Below, piece after piece: positions 8,264-17,795 of a stretch of 64,000 nt of DNA; within the stretch, counting starts at the first letter, position 1; the number at the start of each line of letters is the position of its first letter. The notes beneath the pieces were generated by a model. That model did no database searches. It had not been told where the DNA came from and saw only the letters and a program-made list of their open reading frames with translations. The stretch comes from UBA1479 sp038109305 (lineage in GTDB: Bacteria; Pseudomonadota; Alphaproteobacteria; Rhodospirillales; Casp-alpha2). Both the position numbers and the translations under genes were made by a program. The stretch covers positions 1 through 64,000 of the forward strand of contig JAYNIR010000007.1 of NCBI GenBank assembly GCA_038109305.1, in the 5' to 3' direction.

Positions 8264-9379
8264 ATGAAACTGACAATCGAGCGGGCCGCCTTGCTGAAGT
8301 GCCTCGGGCACGTGCAAAGCGTGGTTGAGCGCCGCAATACCATCCCCATCCTGTCCAACCTGAAGATCGAGGCCGGCAAGGGCCGCCTCGCGCTGAACGC
8401 CACCGATATGGACCTGGACATCGTCGAAAGCGTCGAAACCGAGGTGTTGGAACCGGGCGCGACGACGGCGCCCGCGCACACGCTTTACGACATCGTCCGC
8501 AAACTGCCGGAAGGCGCCCAGGTCGCCATGGAAAAAGACGGCGACGGCCAATTGGTTCTCAAGGCCGGGCGCTCGAGGTTCGGGCTCTCGTGCCTGCCGA
8601 CGGAGGATTTCCCCGTGCTCGGCTCGGGCGAACTGCCGCATCAGTTCAAAATGCCGGTGCACGACCTGCAGACGCTGTTGGACCGCACCCGGTTCGCGAT
8701 TTCGACTGAGGAAACCCGCTATTACCTGAACGGCATCTATTTCCACGTCGCCGAACGCGATGGCGCCAAGGTGCTGCGTGCGGTCGCGACCGACGGCCAC
8801 CGGCTGGCGTCCGCCGAAGTGCCAGTGCCCGACGGCGCCGACGGCATTCCGGGCGTCATCCTGCCGCGTAAATTAGTCGCCGAACTGGGCAAGCTGATCG
8901 ACGAGGCGGTGGGTGAGGTCTTCGTGGGCCTCAGCGAAACCAAGGTCCGGTTTTCCATCGACGACATCGTGCTGACGTCAAAGCTGATCGACGGCACCTT
9001 CCCCGATTACGAACGGGTTATCCCCCGCGACAACGACAAGCTGTTGGATGTCGACCGCAAACTGCTGGCCGAAGCCGTTGATCGCGTGTCGGCCATCTCG
9101 GCGGAAAAATCCCGGGCGGTGAAGCTGACCTTGGGCGCCGGCGTCATCAAGCTGTCCGCCTCCAGCCCTGAACACGGCGTTGCCGAGGAAGAACTGGAAG
9201 TCGACTACAACGGCGATGGTCTCGAAATCGGCTTCAACTCGGGCTATTTACTCGACATCACCCGCCAGATCGAAGGCGACACCGCATCCCTCGCCATGAC
9301 CGACGCGGCCTCGCCCACGTTACTGCGCGAAGCCGGCGACGACAGCGCGCTGTTCGTGCTGATGCCGATGCGGGTGTAA
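8264..9379 (+). CDS. dnaN: DNA polymerase III beta subunit (sliding clamp)
   Basis: 371 residues, starting MKLTIERAALLKCLGHVQSVVERRNTIPILSN, the standard beta-clamp N-terminus. The protein forms a dimeric ring that tethers polymerase III and other partners to DNA. Three clamp-fold repeats fit the length, and the C-terminus ends LFVLMPMRV as in the family (MP.R. motif). It sits in the usual dnaA-dnaN-recF-gyrB order. Confidence 0.98.
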   Translation: MKLTIERAALLKCLGHVQSVVERRNTIPILSNLKIEAGKGRLALNATDMDLDIVESVETEVLEPGATTAPAHTLYDIVRKLPEGAQVAMEKDGDGQLVLKAGRSRFGLSCLPTEDFPVLGSGELPHQFKMPVHDLQTLLDRTRFAISTEETRYYLNGIYFHVAERDGAKVLRAVATDGHRLASAEVPVPDGADGIPGVILPRKLVAELGKLIDEAVGEVFVGLSETKVRFSIDDIVLTSKLIDGTFPDYERVIPRDNDKLLDVDRKLLAEAVDRVSAISAEKSRAVKLTLGAGVIKLSASSPEHGVAEEELEVDYNGDGLEIGFNSGYLLDITRQIEGDTASLAMTDAASPTLLREAGDDSALFVLMPMRV

Positions 9380-9396
9380 CGGGACGAGGCCGGACG

Positions 9397-10620
9397 CTGT
9401 ACGCGCAACCCAAATTCGATGCCGATCCCGCCGCCCCGCCGGCGGAGGCGTCGTCCGGCGGGGCGCTGGCCGTCAGGCGACTGACGCTCACGGATTTCCG
9501 CTGCTATGGGTCGCTTCGCCTGATGGTGGGGCATGAGCCGGTGGTTCTCACCGGACCCAATGGGGCGGGCAAGACCAACATCCTGGAAGCGCTGTCATTC
9601 CTGATTCCGGGCCGGGGTCTGCGCGGCGCCAAACTGTCCGAGGTCGCCCGCAGGGATGCCGACGAGCCCGCCGACACCGCCCGCCCCTGGGCCGTCGCCG
9701 CTGTGGTCGCGGGCCCGGCCGGCGACATGGAAATCGGCACCGGCGTCACTCATGATACCGAAGGCGAAGGCGGTCGCGACCGGCGCGCCGTCCGCGTCGA
9801 CGGAGAAGCCCAGCGCGGCCAGGCGGCGCTGTCTGACTATTTTTCTGCGCAATGGCTGACGCCGCAGATGGACCGCCTGTTTCTTGAAGGCCCGTCGGGC
9901 CGCCGCCGGTTTCTCGACCGCATGGTGTTCGGCCGAGATTCGGCGCACGCTGGGCGCATCAACGGCTATGACCACGCCATGCGCGAACGGGCGCGGCTGC
10001 TGGCTCAAGGCGTTCGCAATGACGGCTGGCTCGACGCGCTGGAAAACAATATGGCGGAAAAAGGCGTCGCCATCGCCGCTGCCCGGCTCGACATGGCCGG
10101 CCGCCTCGCGCACCAATTGGATCAGGCCGGCGATGGCGCGTTTCCGCAGGCCGATCTGGCGGTCGAGGGCGAGACCGAGGCCTGGCTGGCCGACGGTTCG
10201 GCGCTCGCCGCCGAGGACAAACTCCGCCGCGCGTATTTCGACAACCGCCGCCAGGATGCGGACGCCGGGCGTACGGCGCGGGGCCCGCACCGCACCGACC
10301 TGTACATCGCTCACCGTGGCCGCGGCCGCCCGGCGGCGGACTGCTCCACCGGCGAACAAAAGGCGCTGCTGATCTCCCTCGTGCTGGCCCAGGCGCGGCT
10401 GCAGGCGGGCGAACAGGGTCGCACCCCCGTGCTACTGCTCGATGAGGTCGCCGCGCACCTGGACGAAACCCGCCGCACCGCGCTGTTTGACGAAATCCGG
10501 TCGATCGGCCTGCAGGCCTGGATGACCGGGACCGACCGCAGATTGTTCGACGGCCTCGAATGCGGCGCGCGCTTTTTACACGTCGATGCCGCCGCCGTCA
10601 AAGACGCCGATTTATCTTGA
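9397..10620 (+). CDS. recF: DNA replication and repair protein RecF (start codon unclear)
   Basis: SMC-like ATPase that helps load RecA at gaps through RecFOR. Walker A GPNGAGKTN, signature CSTGEQKALLISLVLAQ and Walker B LLLDEVAAHLDE are intact. The conserved first strand of the family, VRRLTLTDFRCYGSLRL (encoded about 9472-9522), lies upstream of the first in-frame ATG (9523). No ATG, GTG or TTG precedes it in frame. CTG at 9397, behind GGACGAGG (9382-9389), is used here as a tentative start. Another possibility is a one-base error or frameshift between the out-of-frame ATG at 9419 and 9470. Starting at 9523 would remove part of the ATPase fold. Confidence 0.85.
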   Translation: MYAQPKFDADPAAPPAEASSGGALAVRRLTLTDFRCYGSLRLMVGHEPVVLTGPNGAGKTNILEALSFLIPGRGLRGAKLSEVARRDADEPADTARPWAVAAVVAGPAGDMEIGTGVTHDTEGEGGRDRRAVRVDGEAQRGQAALSDYFSAQWLTPQMDRLFLEGPSGRRRFLDRMVFGRDSAHAGRINGYDHAMRERARLLAQGVRNDGWLDALENNMAEKGVAIAAARLDMAGRLAHQLDQAGDGAFPQADLAVEGETEAWLADGSALAAEDKLRRAYFDNRRQDADAGRTARGPHRTDLYIAHRGRGRPAADCSTGEQKALLISLVLAQARLQAGEQGRTPVLLLDEVAAHLDETRRTALFDEIRSIGLQAWMTGTDRRLFDGLECGARFLHVDAAAVKDADLS

Positions 10621-10659
10621 ACCTCCAACCGCCGCTTGGCCGGCACCGTGAGCAAGACC

Positions 10660-13146
10660 ATGACCGACGAAATCGACATCCCCGAAGGCGCCCCCAAAGC
10701 TAAGGGCAAGGCCAAAGGCGACAATGATGGTTACGGCGCCGATTCCATCAAGGTGCTGCGCGGTCTTGATGCCGTGCGCAAACGCCCAGGCATGTATATC
10801 GGCGACACGGACGACGGCTCGGGCCTGCACCACATGGTTTACGAAGTTGTCGACAACGCCATCGACGAAGCGCTCGCCGGGTATTGCGACACCGTCCGCG
10901 TGACGCTCAACGGCGACGGCTCGGTGACGATTTCCGACAACGGCCGCGGTATCCCCGTCGATATCCACGCCGAAGAAGGCATCTCGGCGGCGGAAGTCAT
11001 CATGACCCAGCTGCACGCCGGCGGTAAGTTTGATCAAAACTCCTACAAGGTGTCGGGCGGTCTGCACGGCGTCGGCGTTTCCGTCGTCAACGCACTTTCC
11101 AGCGCGCTCGAGCTCCGCATTTTCCGCGACGGCAAGGGACACATGATCAAGTTCGCCGACGGCAAGTCCGTGAACCCGCTCGAGGTCGTCGGCGATGCCC
11201 CCGTGGGCGAAGACGGCCAGCCGATTACCGGCACGGAGGTGACCTTCCTCGCCTCGCCCCAGGTTTTCACCATGGTCGAATACGATTACACGACGCTCGA
11301 ACACCGGCTCCGCGAACTGGCGTTCCTCAATTCCGGTGTCCGGCTTAATTTGACCGACGCGCGCGGCGTCGAAGCCAAGTCCGTCGATCTGAAATACGAC
11401 GGCGGATTGGTCGAATTTGTCAAATTCCTCGACCGGTCGAAAAATTCGCTGCTGCCCGACAGCATCTCCGTGCGCGGCGAACGCGACGGCATCACCGTTG
11501 AAATGGCCATGCAGTGGAATGACAGCTATCACGAAACGACGCTTTGCTTCACCAACAACATCCCGCAGCGCGACGGCGGTACCCACCTGGCGGGCTACCG
11601 CGGCGCGCTGACCCGGATGATCAACAACTATGCCAATTCGTCGGGCATGGCGAAACGCGCCAAGATAGCCATCACCGGCGACGACGCGCGCGAAGGCCTA
11701 ACATGCGTCTTGTCGGTCAAGGTGCCCGATCCCAAGTTCTCATCCCAGACCAAGGAAAAGCTGGTGTCGTCCGAAGTCCGCCCCGTGGTCGAAGGGCTGA
11801 TCGGCGAAGGCCTGGATCAGTGGTTCGAAGAACATCCGGCCGACGCCAAGAACGTCATCGGCAAGATCATCGAGGCCGCCGCTGCCCGCGAGGCCGCGCG
11901 CAAGGCCCGCGAGCTGACCCGCCGTAAGGGGGCGCTGGATATTTCATCCCTGCCCGGTAAGCTTGCCGACTGTCAGGAACGGGATCCGGCGCGGTCCGAA
12001 CTGTTCATCGTCGAGGGTGACAGCGCCGGCGGCTCCGCCAAACAGGCGCGCAACCGCTCCAACCAGGCGATCCTGCCGCTCCGCGGTAAAATCCTGAACG
12101 TCGAGCGCGCGCGGTTCGACAAGATGCTGTCGTCCGCCGAAATCGGAACGCTGATCGCCGCACTCGGCACCGGCATCGGGCGCGAGGATTTCGACGCCGG
12201 CAAATGCCGCTACCACAAAATCATCATCATGACGGACGCCGACGTCGACGGCAGTCACATCCGCACGCTGTTACTGACGTTCTTCTTCCGCCAGATGCCT
12301 GAACTGGTCGAGCGCGGCTATCTTTATATCGCGCAACCGCCGCTCTACCGCGCCAAACGCGGCAACTCCGAGGTCTACCTGAAAGACGATCCGGCGATGG
12401 AGGAATATCTGTTCGCCAGCGCCATCGACGAAGGCACGGTGTTCGTGCCGCACGACGGCGCCCAGGCGGCGGGGCCGGACCTGCATCATGTCGTCCGCCA
12501 CGCCCGCGACGTGAAGAAAATGATCGAACGCCTGGCCCAGCACGTGCCCATGTGGGTGATTGAACAAGCGGCAATCCTGGGTGCCTTCAGCCCGGATATT
12601 CTGTCCAACCGCGACATTGCCGCCAGCACCGCCGAATACATCGCCAAGCGCCTGGACGCGCTGGTGCCCGATGCCGAACGCGGCTGGATCGGCGAGGCGC
12701 TGGACGACGGCGGCTTCGCGCTGACCCGCACCACCCGGGGCGTCACCGAGCGCTACGTCATCGACGGCGCCGTCATCCGCTCGTCCGAGGCGCGGCGCCT
12801 GGATGCGCTAGCGCCCGAGCTGCAGGCGCGCTATGCCCGCCACGGTACGATCATCATCAAGGACAAGGAACAGGTCGTGACCGGCCCGGTCTCGCTGGTC
12901 GATCAGGTGATGCAGGCCGGCAAGAAAGGCATCGGCGTTCAGCGCTACAAGGGCCTGGGCGAAATGAACCCCGATCAGCTGTGGGAAACCACGCTTGACC
13001 CCAACGTGCGCTCGCTGCTGCAGGTCCGGGTTAGCCACGCGGACGACGCCGAGGAAGTGTTCTCGACCCTTATGGGTGACGTCGTCGAGCCGCGCCGGGA
13101 ATTCATCCAGGACAACGCCCTTAAAGTCGCCAACCTGGATATCTGA
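10660..13146 (+). CDS. gyrB: DNA gyrase subunit B
   Basis: 828 residues from ATG 10660; GTG 10648 and TTG 10636 are in-frame alternatives. The subunit supplies the ATPase of gyrase, which introduces negative supercoils. GHKL motifs are visible (EVVDNAIDEALAG, ISDNGRGIPVD, GLHGVGVSVVNAL), as are the TOPRIM motifs EGDSAGGSAKQ and DADVDGSHIRTLLLTFFFR, and the C-terminal QRYKGLGEMNPDQLWETT. The length is typical for alphaproteobacterial GyrB. It lies 39 bp after recF and closes the replication cluster. Confidence 0.98.
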   Translation: MTDEIDIPEGAPKAKGKAKGDNDGYGADSIKVLRGLDAVRKRPGMYIGDTDDGSGLHHMVYEVVDNAIDEALAGYCDTVRVTLNGDGSVTISDNGRGIPVDIHAEEGISAAEVIMTQLHAGGKFDQNSYKVSGGLHGVGVSVVNALSSALELRIFRDGKGHMIKFADGKSVNPLEVVGDAPVGEDGQPITGTEVTFLASPQVFTMVEYDYTTLEHRLRELAFLNSGVRLNLTDARGVEAKSVDLKYDGGLVEFVKFLDRSKNSLLPDSISVRGERDGITVEMAMQWNDSYHETTLCFTNNIPQRDGGTHLAGYRGALTRMINNYANSSGMAKRAKIAITGDDAREGLTCVLSVKVPDPKFSSQTKEKLVSSEVRPVVEGLIGEGLDQWFEEHPADAKNVIGKIIEAAAAREAARKARELTRRKGALDISSLPGKLADCQERDPARSELFIVEGDSAGGSAKQARNRSNQAILPLRGKILNVERARFDKMLSSAEIGTLIAALGTGIGREDFDAGKCRYHKIIIMTDADVDGSHIRTLLLTFFFRQMPELVERGYLYIAQPPLYRAKRGNSEVYLKDDPAMEEYLFASAIDEGTVFVPHDGAQAAGPDLHHVVRHARDVKKMIERLAQHVPMWVIEQAAILGAFSPDILSNRDIAASTAEYIAKRLDALVPDAERGWIGEALDDGGFALTRTTRGVTERYVIDGAVIRSSEARRLDALAPELQARYARHGTIIIKDKEQVVTGPVSLVDQVMQAGKKGIGVQRYKGLGEMNPDQLWETTLDPNVRSLLQVRVSHADDAEEVFSTLMGDVVEPRREFIQDNALKVANLDI

Positions 13147-13262
13147 CCGGATTTTCCGCCCCTGGGGGTTAGGCCATTGGTTGTGTTTAATATTATGGCG
13201 GCTTCCGCCCATGATCGCCCGAATTCGGCGGTAATCCGCCCCGCGGCATAAGGGAACAGGCG

Positions 13263-13702
13263 ATGGCCGATACACACAAAGTGCTGAGCATGGTGGAAGC
13301 CTATGAAACCTGGCTCCGAGGCGGCGGCGACACCGGCAAGCGGGGCGAGTTTTTGCGCCTCAACATGCGGTATCTGGACCTGCGGGGGCTGCGCTGGCCG
13401 ACGCCAACATTCGGGAATGCGACTTGACCGGTTCGGACCTGTCGGGCGCCGATCTTAGGGGCTGTTCGCTGGTTTCCTCGGTCATGGTCGGCGTCAAGTT
13501 CACCAACGCGTTGTTGGACTTTACGGACATGACGGACACGGACCTGCGCGGCGCCGATTTCACCGGCGCGTCCTTGGCCGGGGTCGACATGTGGCGGGCC
13601 AACCTGAAGGGGGCCCGAATCGATCCGATCACCCTGCACACCATCCTCGATTGCCGCGAGTCCGAGGAATCCTCTGCTTATTTTGCGTTAACCAAATCCT
13701 AA
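13263..13702 (+). pseudogene. Pentapeptide-repeat protein, frameshifted
   Basis: The frame opens well: AAGGGA lies just upstream of ATG 13263, giving MADTHKVLSMVEAYETWLRGG and continuing to LDLRG. It then leaves frame at a G5 tract (13384-13388) and stops at about 13425. The second frame continues with ADANIRECDLTGSDLSGADLRGC and further A(D/N)LxG-type pentapeptides to 13702. One extra G would fuse them into a protein of about 146 residues with a right-handed beta-helix. Either a recent frameshift or a homopolymer sequencing error. Pentapeptide proteins have varied, often unknown roles; lying beside gyrB is notable because some of them protect gyrase, but nothing here proves that. Confidence 0.75.
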
Positions 13703-13726
13703 CGCCGGCCCTCCCATAAGGGCATC

Positions 13727-15664
13727 ATGGCGAAGAAACAACGCTCGAAATCCGCCGAAAAAACGCCCCCGTTCCCGCCGCCGCAAGGCCGGGGCTGGCT
13801 CGGCGCGTTTTTCAAATGGACCGCGACCTTGGCGGTCTGGGGGCTGATTGCGGGCATGGGGGTCACCGCCTGGTTCGCCTACGACCTGCCGGATATCGAC
13901 GACGCGTTCAAAACCACCCGCCGCCCGCAGGTGACGGTCCTTGCGTCCGCCGGCGAGGTCATCCATCAGGGCGGCGACCTGTATGGCGAGCCGGTCGACC
14001 TCGCGAAACTGCCGCCGGCGCTGCCGGCCGCCGTGCTGGCGACGGAAGACCGCCGGTTCTACGGCCATTTCGGGTTCGACCCCATCGGCCTTGCCCGCGC
14101 CATGTGGGTCAACGTGCGGGCCGGGCGGATCGTCCAGGGCGGGTCGACCTTGACCCAGCAATTGGCGAAAAACCTGTTCCTGACAGCGGACCGGACGGTC
14201 AAGCGCAAGGTCCAGGAAGTCATGCTGGCGCTTTGGCTCGAACACAAATTCACCAAGGGCCAGATCCTGACGCTTTATCTTAACCGGGTCTATCTGGGCG
14301 CCGGGACTTACGGCGTCAACGCCGCCGCGCACCGCTATTTCGGCAAACCGGCGACGCAACTGAACGATTACCAGTCGGCGCTGATCGCGGGCCTGTTGAA
14401 GGCGCCCTCGCGATATAACCCTATCGTCAGTGCCGAACGCGCCTACGCACGTACCAAGGTCGTCCTCGCCAACATGGTGGCGGCGGGATACCTGACCGAC
14501 GCTCAGGCCAAACGGGCCCGGCAGGGCGTGCAGATCGCGGCGCGGCCGGCCCACCGGGGACGCGCCCGGCATTTCGTCGACTGGGTGCTCGAAGCGCTGC
14601 CCGATTACGTGTCGGCCGCCGGCCAGGACCTGACCGTTAAAACGACGCTCGATCTCCGCCTGCAGCAGGCAGCGGACATCGCCATCGCCCGCGCCCTTGC
14701 CCAGGGGCAGAAGCGCCGCGTGTCCGAAGGTGCGCTGATCGCCATGACGCCCAATGGCGCCGTCCGCGCCATGATCGGCGGCCGCGATTATTCGGCCAGT
14801 CAGTTCAACCGCGCGGTCCAGGCCAAGCGGCAGCCGGGATCGGCATTCAAGCCGCTGGTCTATCTGGCGGCGCTCGAGGCCGGGGTGACACCGAATACCC
14901 GCTTCGTCGACAAACCCATCACCATCGGCAATTGGAGCCCCGGAAACTTCTCCGGCAAGTACGAAGGCCCGGTCAGTCTGAGCCGTGCCCTCGCGGGCTC
15001 TATCAACACCGTCGCCGTGCAGGTGGCGGGGAAGGTCGGCCCAAAGGCGGTCATCAAACAGGCACGCGGGCTCGGCATTACCTCTCGCTTGCCGGATGAT
15101 GCGGGCATCGCGCTCGGCACCGGCGAAGTCAGCCTTCTGGAACTGACCGGCGCCTACGCCGGGATCGCCGCGGGCGGCGAAGGCGTGTGGCCGCACGCGA
15201 TCGTTGAAATCACCGACCGCAAAGGGAATGTTCTTTACAAGCGCCAGGGCTCCGGCCCCGGCCGGGTTGCCGATGCGGACGCCACGTTGCAATTGACCCG
15301 CATGATGGCCGGCGTCATCGATGGCGGCACCGGCAAGCGCGCCGCCATCGACCGGCCCGCCGCCGGCAAGACCGGCACCAGTCAAAACTACCGCGACGCC
15401 TGGTTCGTCGGCTTCACCCCGCAACTAGTGGCGGGCGTCTGGTTCGGCAACGACGACGGCAAGCCCATGGACAGGGTGACCGGCGGCGGCCTGCCGGCGG
15501 TGGCATGGCGCGACTTCATGACGTCGGCCCACCGGGGTGTCAGGATCGCGGGATTCGGCGATGCGCCGGGCGCCTCGGGCGGATCGTTCTGGCGGCGTCT
15601 GGCGCGGCTGATCGACGGTGCGCCCGTCGTCGTCGACGACGAAAACGCGCGCAGCGGCGACTGA
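13727..15664 (+). CDS. Class A penicillin-binding protein (PBP1A-type transglycosylase/transpeptidase)
   Basis: 645 residues. A short cytoplasmic tail is followed by one membrane segment (about 29-51). The GT51 glycosyltransferase domain carries EDRRFYGHFGFDP (about 106-118) and GGSTLTQQLAKN. The transpeptidase domain carries the SxxK serine in GSAFKP (about 371), SxN as SIN and KTGT (about 548). It polymerises and cross-links peptidoglycan on the periplasmic face. All catalytic motifs are intact. It stands between the frameshifted pentapeptide gene and the convergent hldE. Confidence 0.95.
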   Translation: MAKKQRSKSAEKTPPFPPPQGRGWLGAFFKWTATLAVWGLIAGMGVTAWFAYDLPDIDDAFKTTRRPQVTVLASAGEVIHQGGDLYGEPVDLAKLPPALPAAVLATEDRRFYGHFGFDPIGLARAMWVNVRAGRIVQGGSTLTQQLAKNLFLTADRTVKRKVQEVMLALWLEHKFTKGQILTLYLNRVYLGAGTYGVNAAAHRYFGKPATQLNDYQSALIAGLLKAPSRYNPIVSAERAYARTKVVLANMVAAGYLTDAQAKRARQGVQIAARPAHRGRARHFVDWVLEALPDYVSAAGQDLTVKTTLDLRLQQAADIAIARALAQGQKRRVSEGALIAMTPNGAVRAMIGGRDYSASQFNRAVQAKRQPGSAFKPLVYLAALEAGVTPNTRFVDKPITIGNWSPGNFSGKYEGPVSLSRALAGSINTVAVQVAGKVGPKAVIKQARGLGITSRLPDDAGIALGTGEVSLLELTGAYAGIAAGGEGVWPHAIVEITDRKGNVLYKRQGSGPGRVADADATLQLTRMMAGVIDGGTGKRAAIDRPAAGKTGTSQNYRDAWFVGFTPQLVAGVWFGNDDGKPMDRVTGGGLPAVAWRDFMTSAHRGVRIAGFGDAPGASGGSFWRRLARLIDGAPVVVDDENARSGD

Positions 15665-15707
15665 TCCGCTCCGCCGTCAACCACCGATAAAACTTACCCG
15701 AAAAAAC

Positions 15708-17180
15708 TTACGCGCCGCCGCCGGCAAGCCGGCGAATGGTTGCGGTCGTGCTGTGCCCCGGCGACAGTTCGGCCAGGACGATGCGGCCGCCCGCCGCTTC
15801 GACGATGTCGCGGCCTACAACCTGGTCGATGCGATAGTCGGCGCCCTTGACCAGGACGTCGGGTTTCACCGCTTTGATCAGTTTCTCCGGCGTGTCGTCG
15901 GCGAACAGCACGACGGCGTCGACCGACGCCAGAGACGCCAGCACCGCGGCCCGTGCGGCTTCGTTCTGCACTGGCCGGTCTTCGCCCTTCAACCGCTTCA
16001 CCGACGTGTCGGAATTCAGCCCGACGACCAGCCGGTCGCATTCGGCGCGGGCCTGGCGCAGCAACGACACATGCCCCGGATGCAACAGATCGAAGCACCC
16101 GTTGGTGAACCCGACGGTCAGCCCGCGCCGGCGCCACGCGGCGACCCGGTCGGCGACCTGATCGGCGCCCAATACTTTCGCTTCGGCGCTGGCCAGGTCC
16201 TGATGGTGCAGCTGCTGCACCAAGTCGCCCGGATAGACCACGGCGGTGCCGACCTTGCCGACGACGATGCCCGCCGCTACGTTGGCCAGCGACGCCGCTT
16301 GATCCAGCGGCGCGCCCACGGCAAGCCCGGCGGCCAGTGTTGCGGCGACCGTATCGCCGGCGCCCGATACGTCGAACACGTCGCGGGCTTCGGCCGGCAA
16401 GTGGGTTGCCTCGCCCGCCCGGGTGACGAACGTCATGCCGTCTTTCGACCGGGTCACCAGCATACCCTTCAGGTTCAGGGCGTCGACCATCTGGCGGGCG
16501 GCCTCGACGATTTCGTCTTCGGACTTGAACGTTCGGCCGGTCGCCGCGGCCAGTTCCGCAAGATTGGGCGTCAGGTACGCCGCCCCCCGGTAGCGCGTGT
16601 AATCCTGCCCCTTGGGGTCAACCACCAGCGTCGTGCCGGCCTTGTCGGCGGCGGCGATGATCCGTGCCAATGTTTCGTCATCCAGGGCGCCCTTGCCGTA
16701 GTCGGACAGGATCGCAACCGGGAAGTCGGACAGGCTGTCCTCGACCGCGCGGCGCAGTGCATCCCGCGCCGCCTGCGGGACCGGCTCATCCGATTCCAGG
16801 TCTGTCCGCAACATCTGCTGCGTGCCGGCGATGAACCGGGTTTTGATCGTGGTTTCGCGGCCTTCCACGGCGGTCAGCCGTGCGTCGACACTGGCCTCGT
16901 CCGCCAAAAGCCGGGTGATCAGGCCGCCCGCGTCGTCGTCACCGATGACGCTTAAGAACCGCGTCTCGGCGCCCAACGACGACAGATTACGGACGACGTT
17001 GCCCGCACCGCCCGGCATGGCCGTTTCGTGATCGATCTTCAAAATCGGGATCGGCGCTTCCGGCGAAATGCGGCTGACCCGGCCGTAGACGAACCGGTCC
17101 AGCATGACATCGCCCAGGCACAATACCCGCGCGCGAGACAATTTATCGACCAAGGAGATCAGTCGGGTCCGGTCGGTCAT
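15708..17180 (-). CDS. hldE: Bifunctional heptose 7-phosphate kinase / heptose 1-phosphate adenylyltransferase HldE
   Basis: 490 residues from ATG 17180, which overlaps the gmhA stop (ATGA). The N-terminal PfkB-type kinase (about 1-320) shows LGDVMLDRFVYG, PGGAGNVVRNLSSLG and the C-terminal DVSGAGDTVAATLA anion-hole motif. The adenylyltransferase domain (about 355-490) shows TNGCFDLLHPGHVSLL and VKGADY. It makes ADP-heptose precursors for the LPS inner core. Pairing with gmhA gives consecutive pathway steps. Confidence 0.96.
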   Translation of the reverse strand: MTDRTRLISLVDKLSRARVLCLGDVMLDRFVYGRVSRISPEAPIPILKIDHETAMPGGAGNVVRNLSSLGAETRFLSVIGDDDAGGLITRLLADEASVDARLTAVEGRETTIKTRFIAGTQQMLRTDLESDEPVPQAARDALRRAVEDSLSDFPVAILSDYGKGALDDETLARIIAAADKAGTTLVVDPKGQDYTRYRGAAYLTPNLAELAAATGRTFKSEDEIVEAARQMVDALNLKGMLVTRSKDGMTFVTRAGEATHLPAEARDVFDVSGAGDTVAATLAAGLAVGAPLDQAASLANVAAGIVVGKVGTAVVYPGDLVQQLHHQDLASAEAKVLGADQVADRVAAWRRRGLTVGFTNGCFDLLHPGHVSLLRQARAECDRLVVGLNSDTSVKRLKGEDRPVQNEAARAAVLASLASVDAVVLFADDTPEKLIKAVKPDVLVKGADYRIDQVVGRDIVEAAGGRIVLAELSPGHSTTATIRRLAGGGA

Positions 17181-17761
17181 GGCATCACCAGCCCCAATTC
17201 GATTTCCAGCGCGCCGCACAGCATCTGGCCCAACATGATATGCATTTCCTGGATGCGCGCGGTGGTATCCGACGGCACGATCAACAGCGGATCGGCAATA
17301 CCGACCATGCGGCCGCCGCCGCGCCCGCTCAGGCCCGCGGCGGTCAGGCCCATATCCTTGGCAATGCGGAGCGCCTTGATGACGTTTTCGCTCTGGCCCG
17401 AGGTCGAAATCCCGATCGCCACGTCACCCGGATTGCCCAGTGCCTCGATCTGGCGGGCGAACAGCTGGTCGAACCCGAAGTCGTTGCCGATGGCAGTCAG
17501 CGCCGAGGTATCGGTGGTCAATGCAATGGCGGCGATGGCCTTGCGGTCGGTTTTGTAGCGGACGGTCAGTTCGGTCGCGATGTGTTGGCAGTCGGCGGCG
17601 CTGCCGCCGTTCCCGAAAAACAGCACCTTGTTGCCCGCTCTTAAAACATCACTGCAACGGTTGACGAGCGTCGTAAACGCGCCGCTCAGGGACACGCGGG
17701 TGGCATTGGCCACTTGGGTGTGTTCCTCAAGTTCGCTTTCAAAGAATTTACTTAAATCCAT
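17177..17761 (-). CDS. gmhA: Phosphoheptose isomerase (sedoheptulose 7-phosphate isomerase) GmhA
   Basis: 194 residues, a SIS-domain protein that converts sedoheptulose 7-phosphate to D-glycero-manno-heptose 7-phosphate, the first step to ADP-heptose. GNGGSAADCQHIATELTVRY (about 50-69) and GISTSGQSENVIKAL are the family signatures, and the metal-site region SDTTARIQEMHIMLGQ is present. Translation is coupled to hldE by a 4-bp overlap. Confidence 0.96.
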   Translation of the reverse strand: MDLSKFFESELEEHTQVANATRVSLSGAFTTLVNRCSDVLRAGNKVLFFGNGGSAADCQHIATELTVRYKTDRKAIAAIALTTDTSALTAIGNDFGFDQLFARQIEALGNPGDVAIGISTSGQSENVIKALRIAKDMGLTAAGLSGRGGGRMVGIADPLLIVPSDTTARIQEMHIMLGQMLCGALEIELGLVMP

Positions 17762-17795
17762 GCGATGCCGCCATTTTCGCGTGATACGCCCGGGG

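Noticed and set aside
13688..15424. 578-codon leftward open frame opposite the penicillin-binding protein
   Set aside because: Antisense shadow in GC-rich DNA; low-complexity Gly/Arg/Asp composition and no known motif, while the plus strand has intact catalytic motifs.
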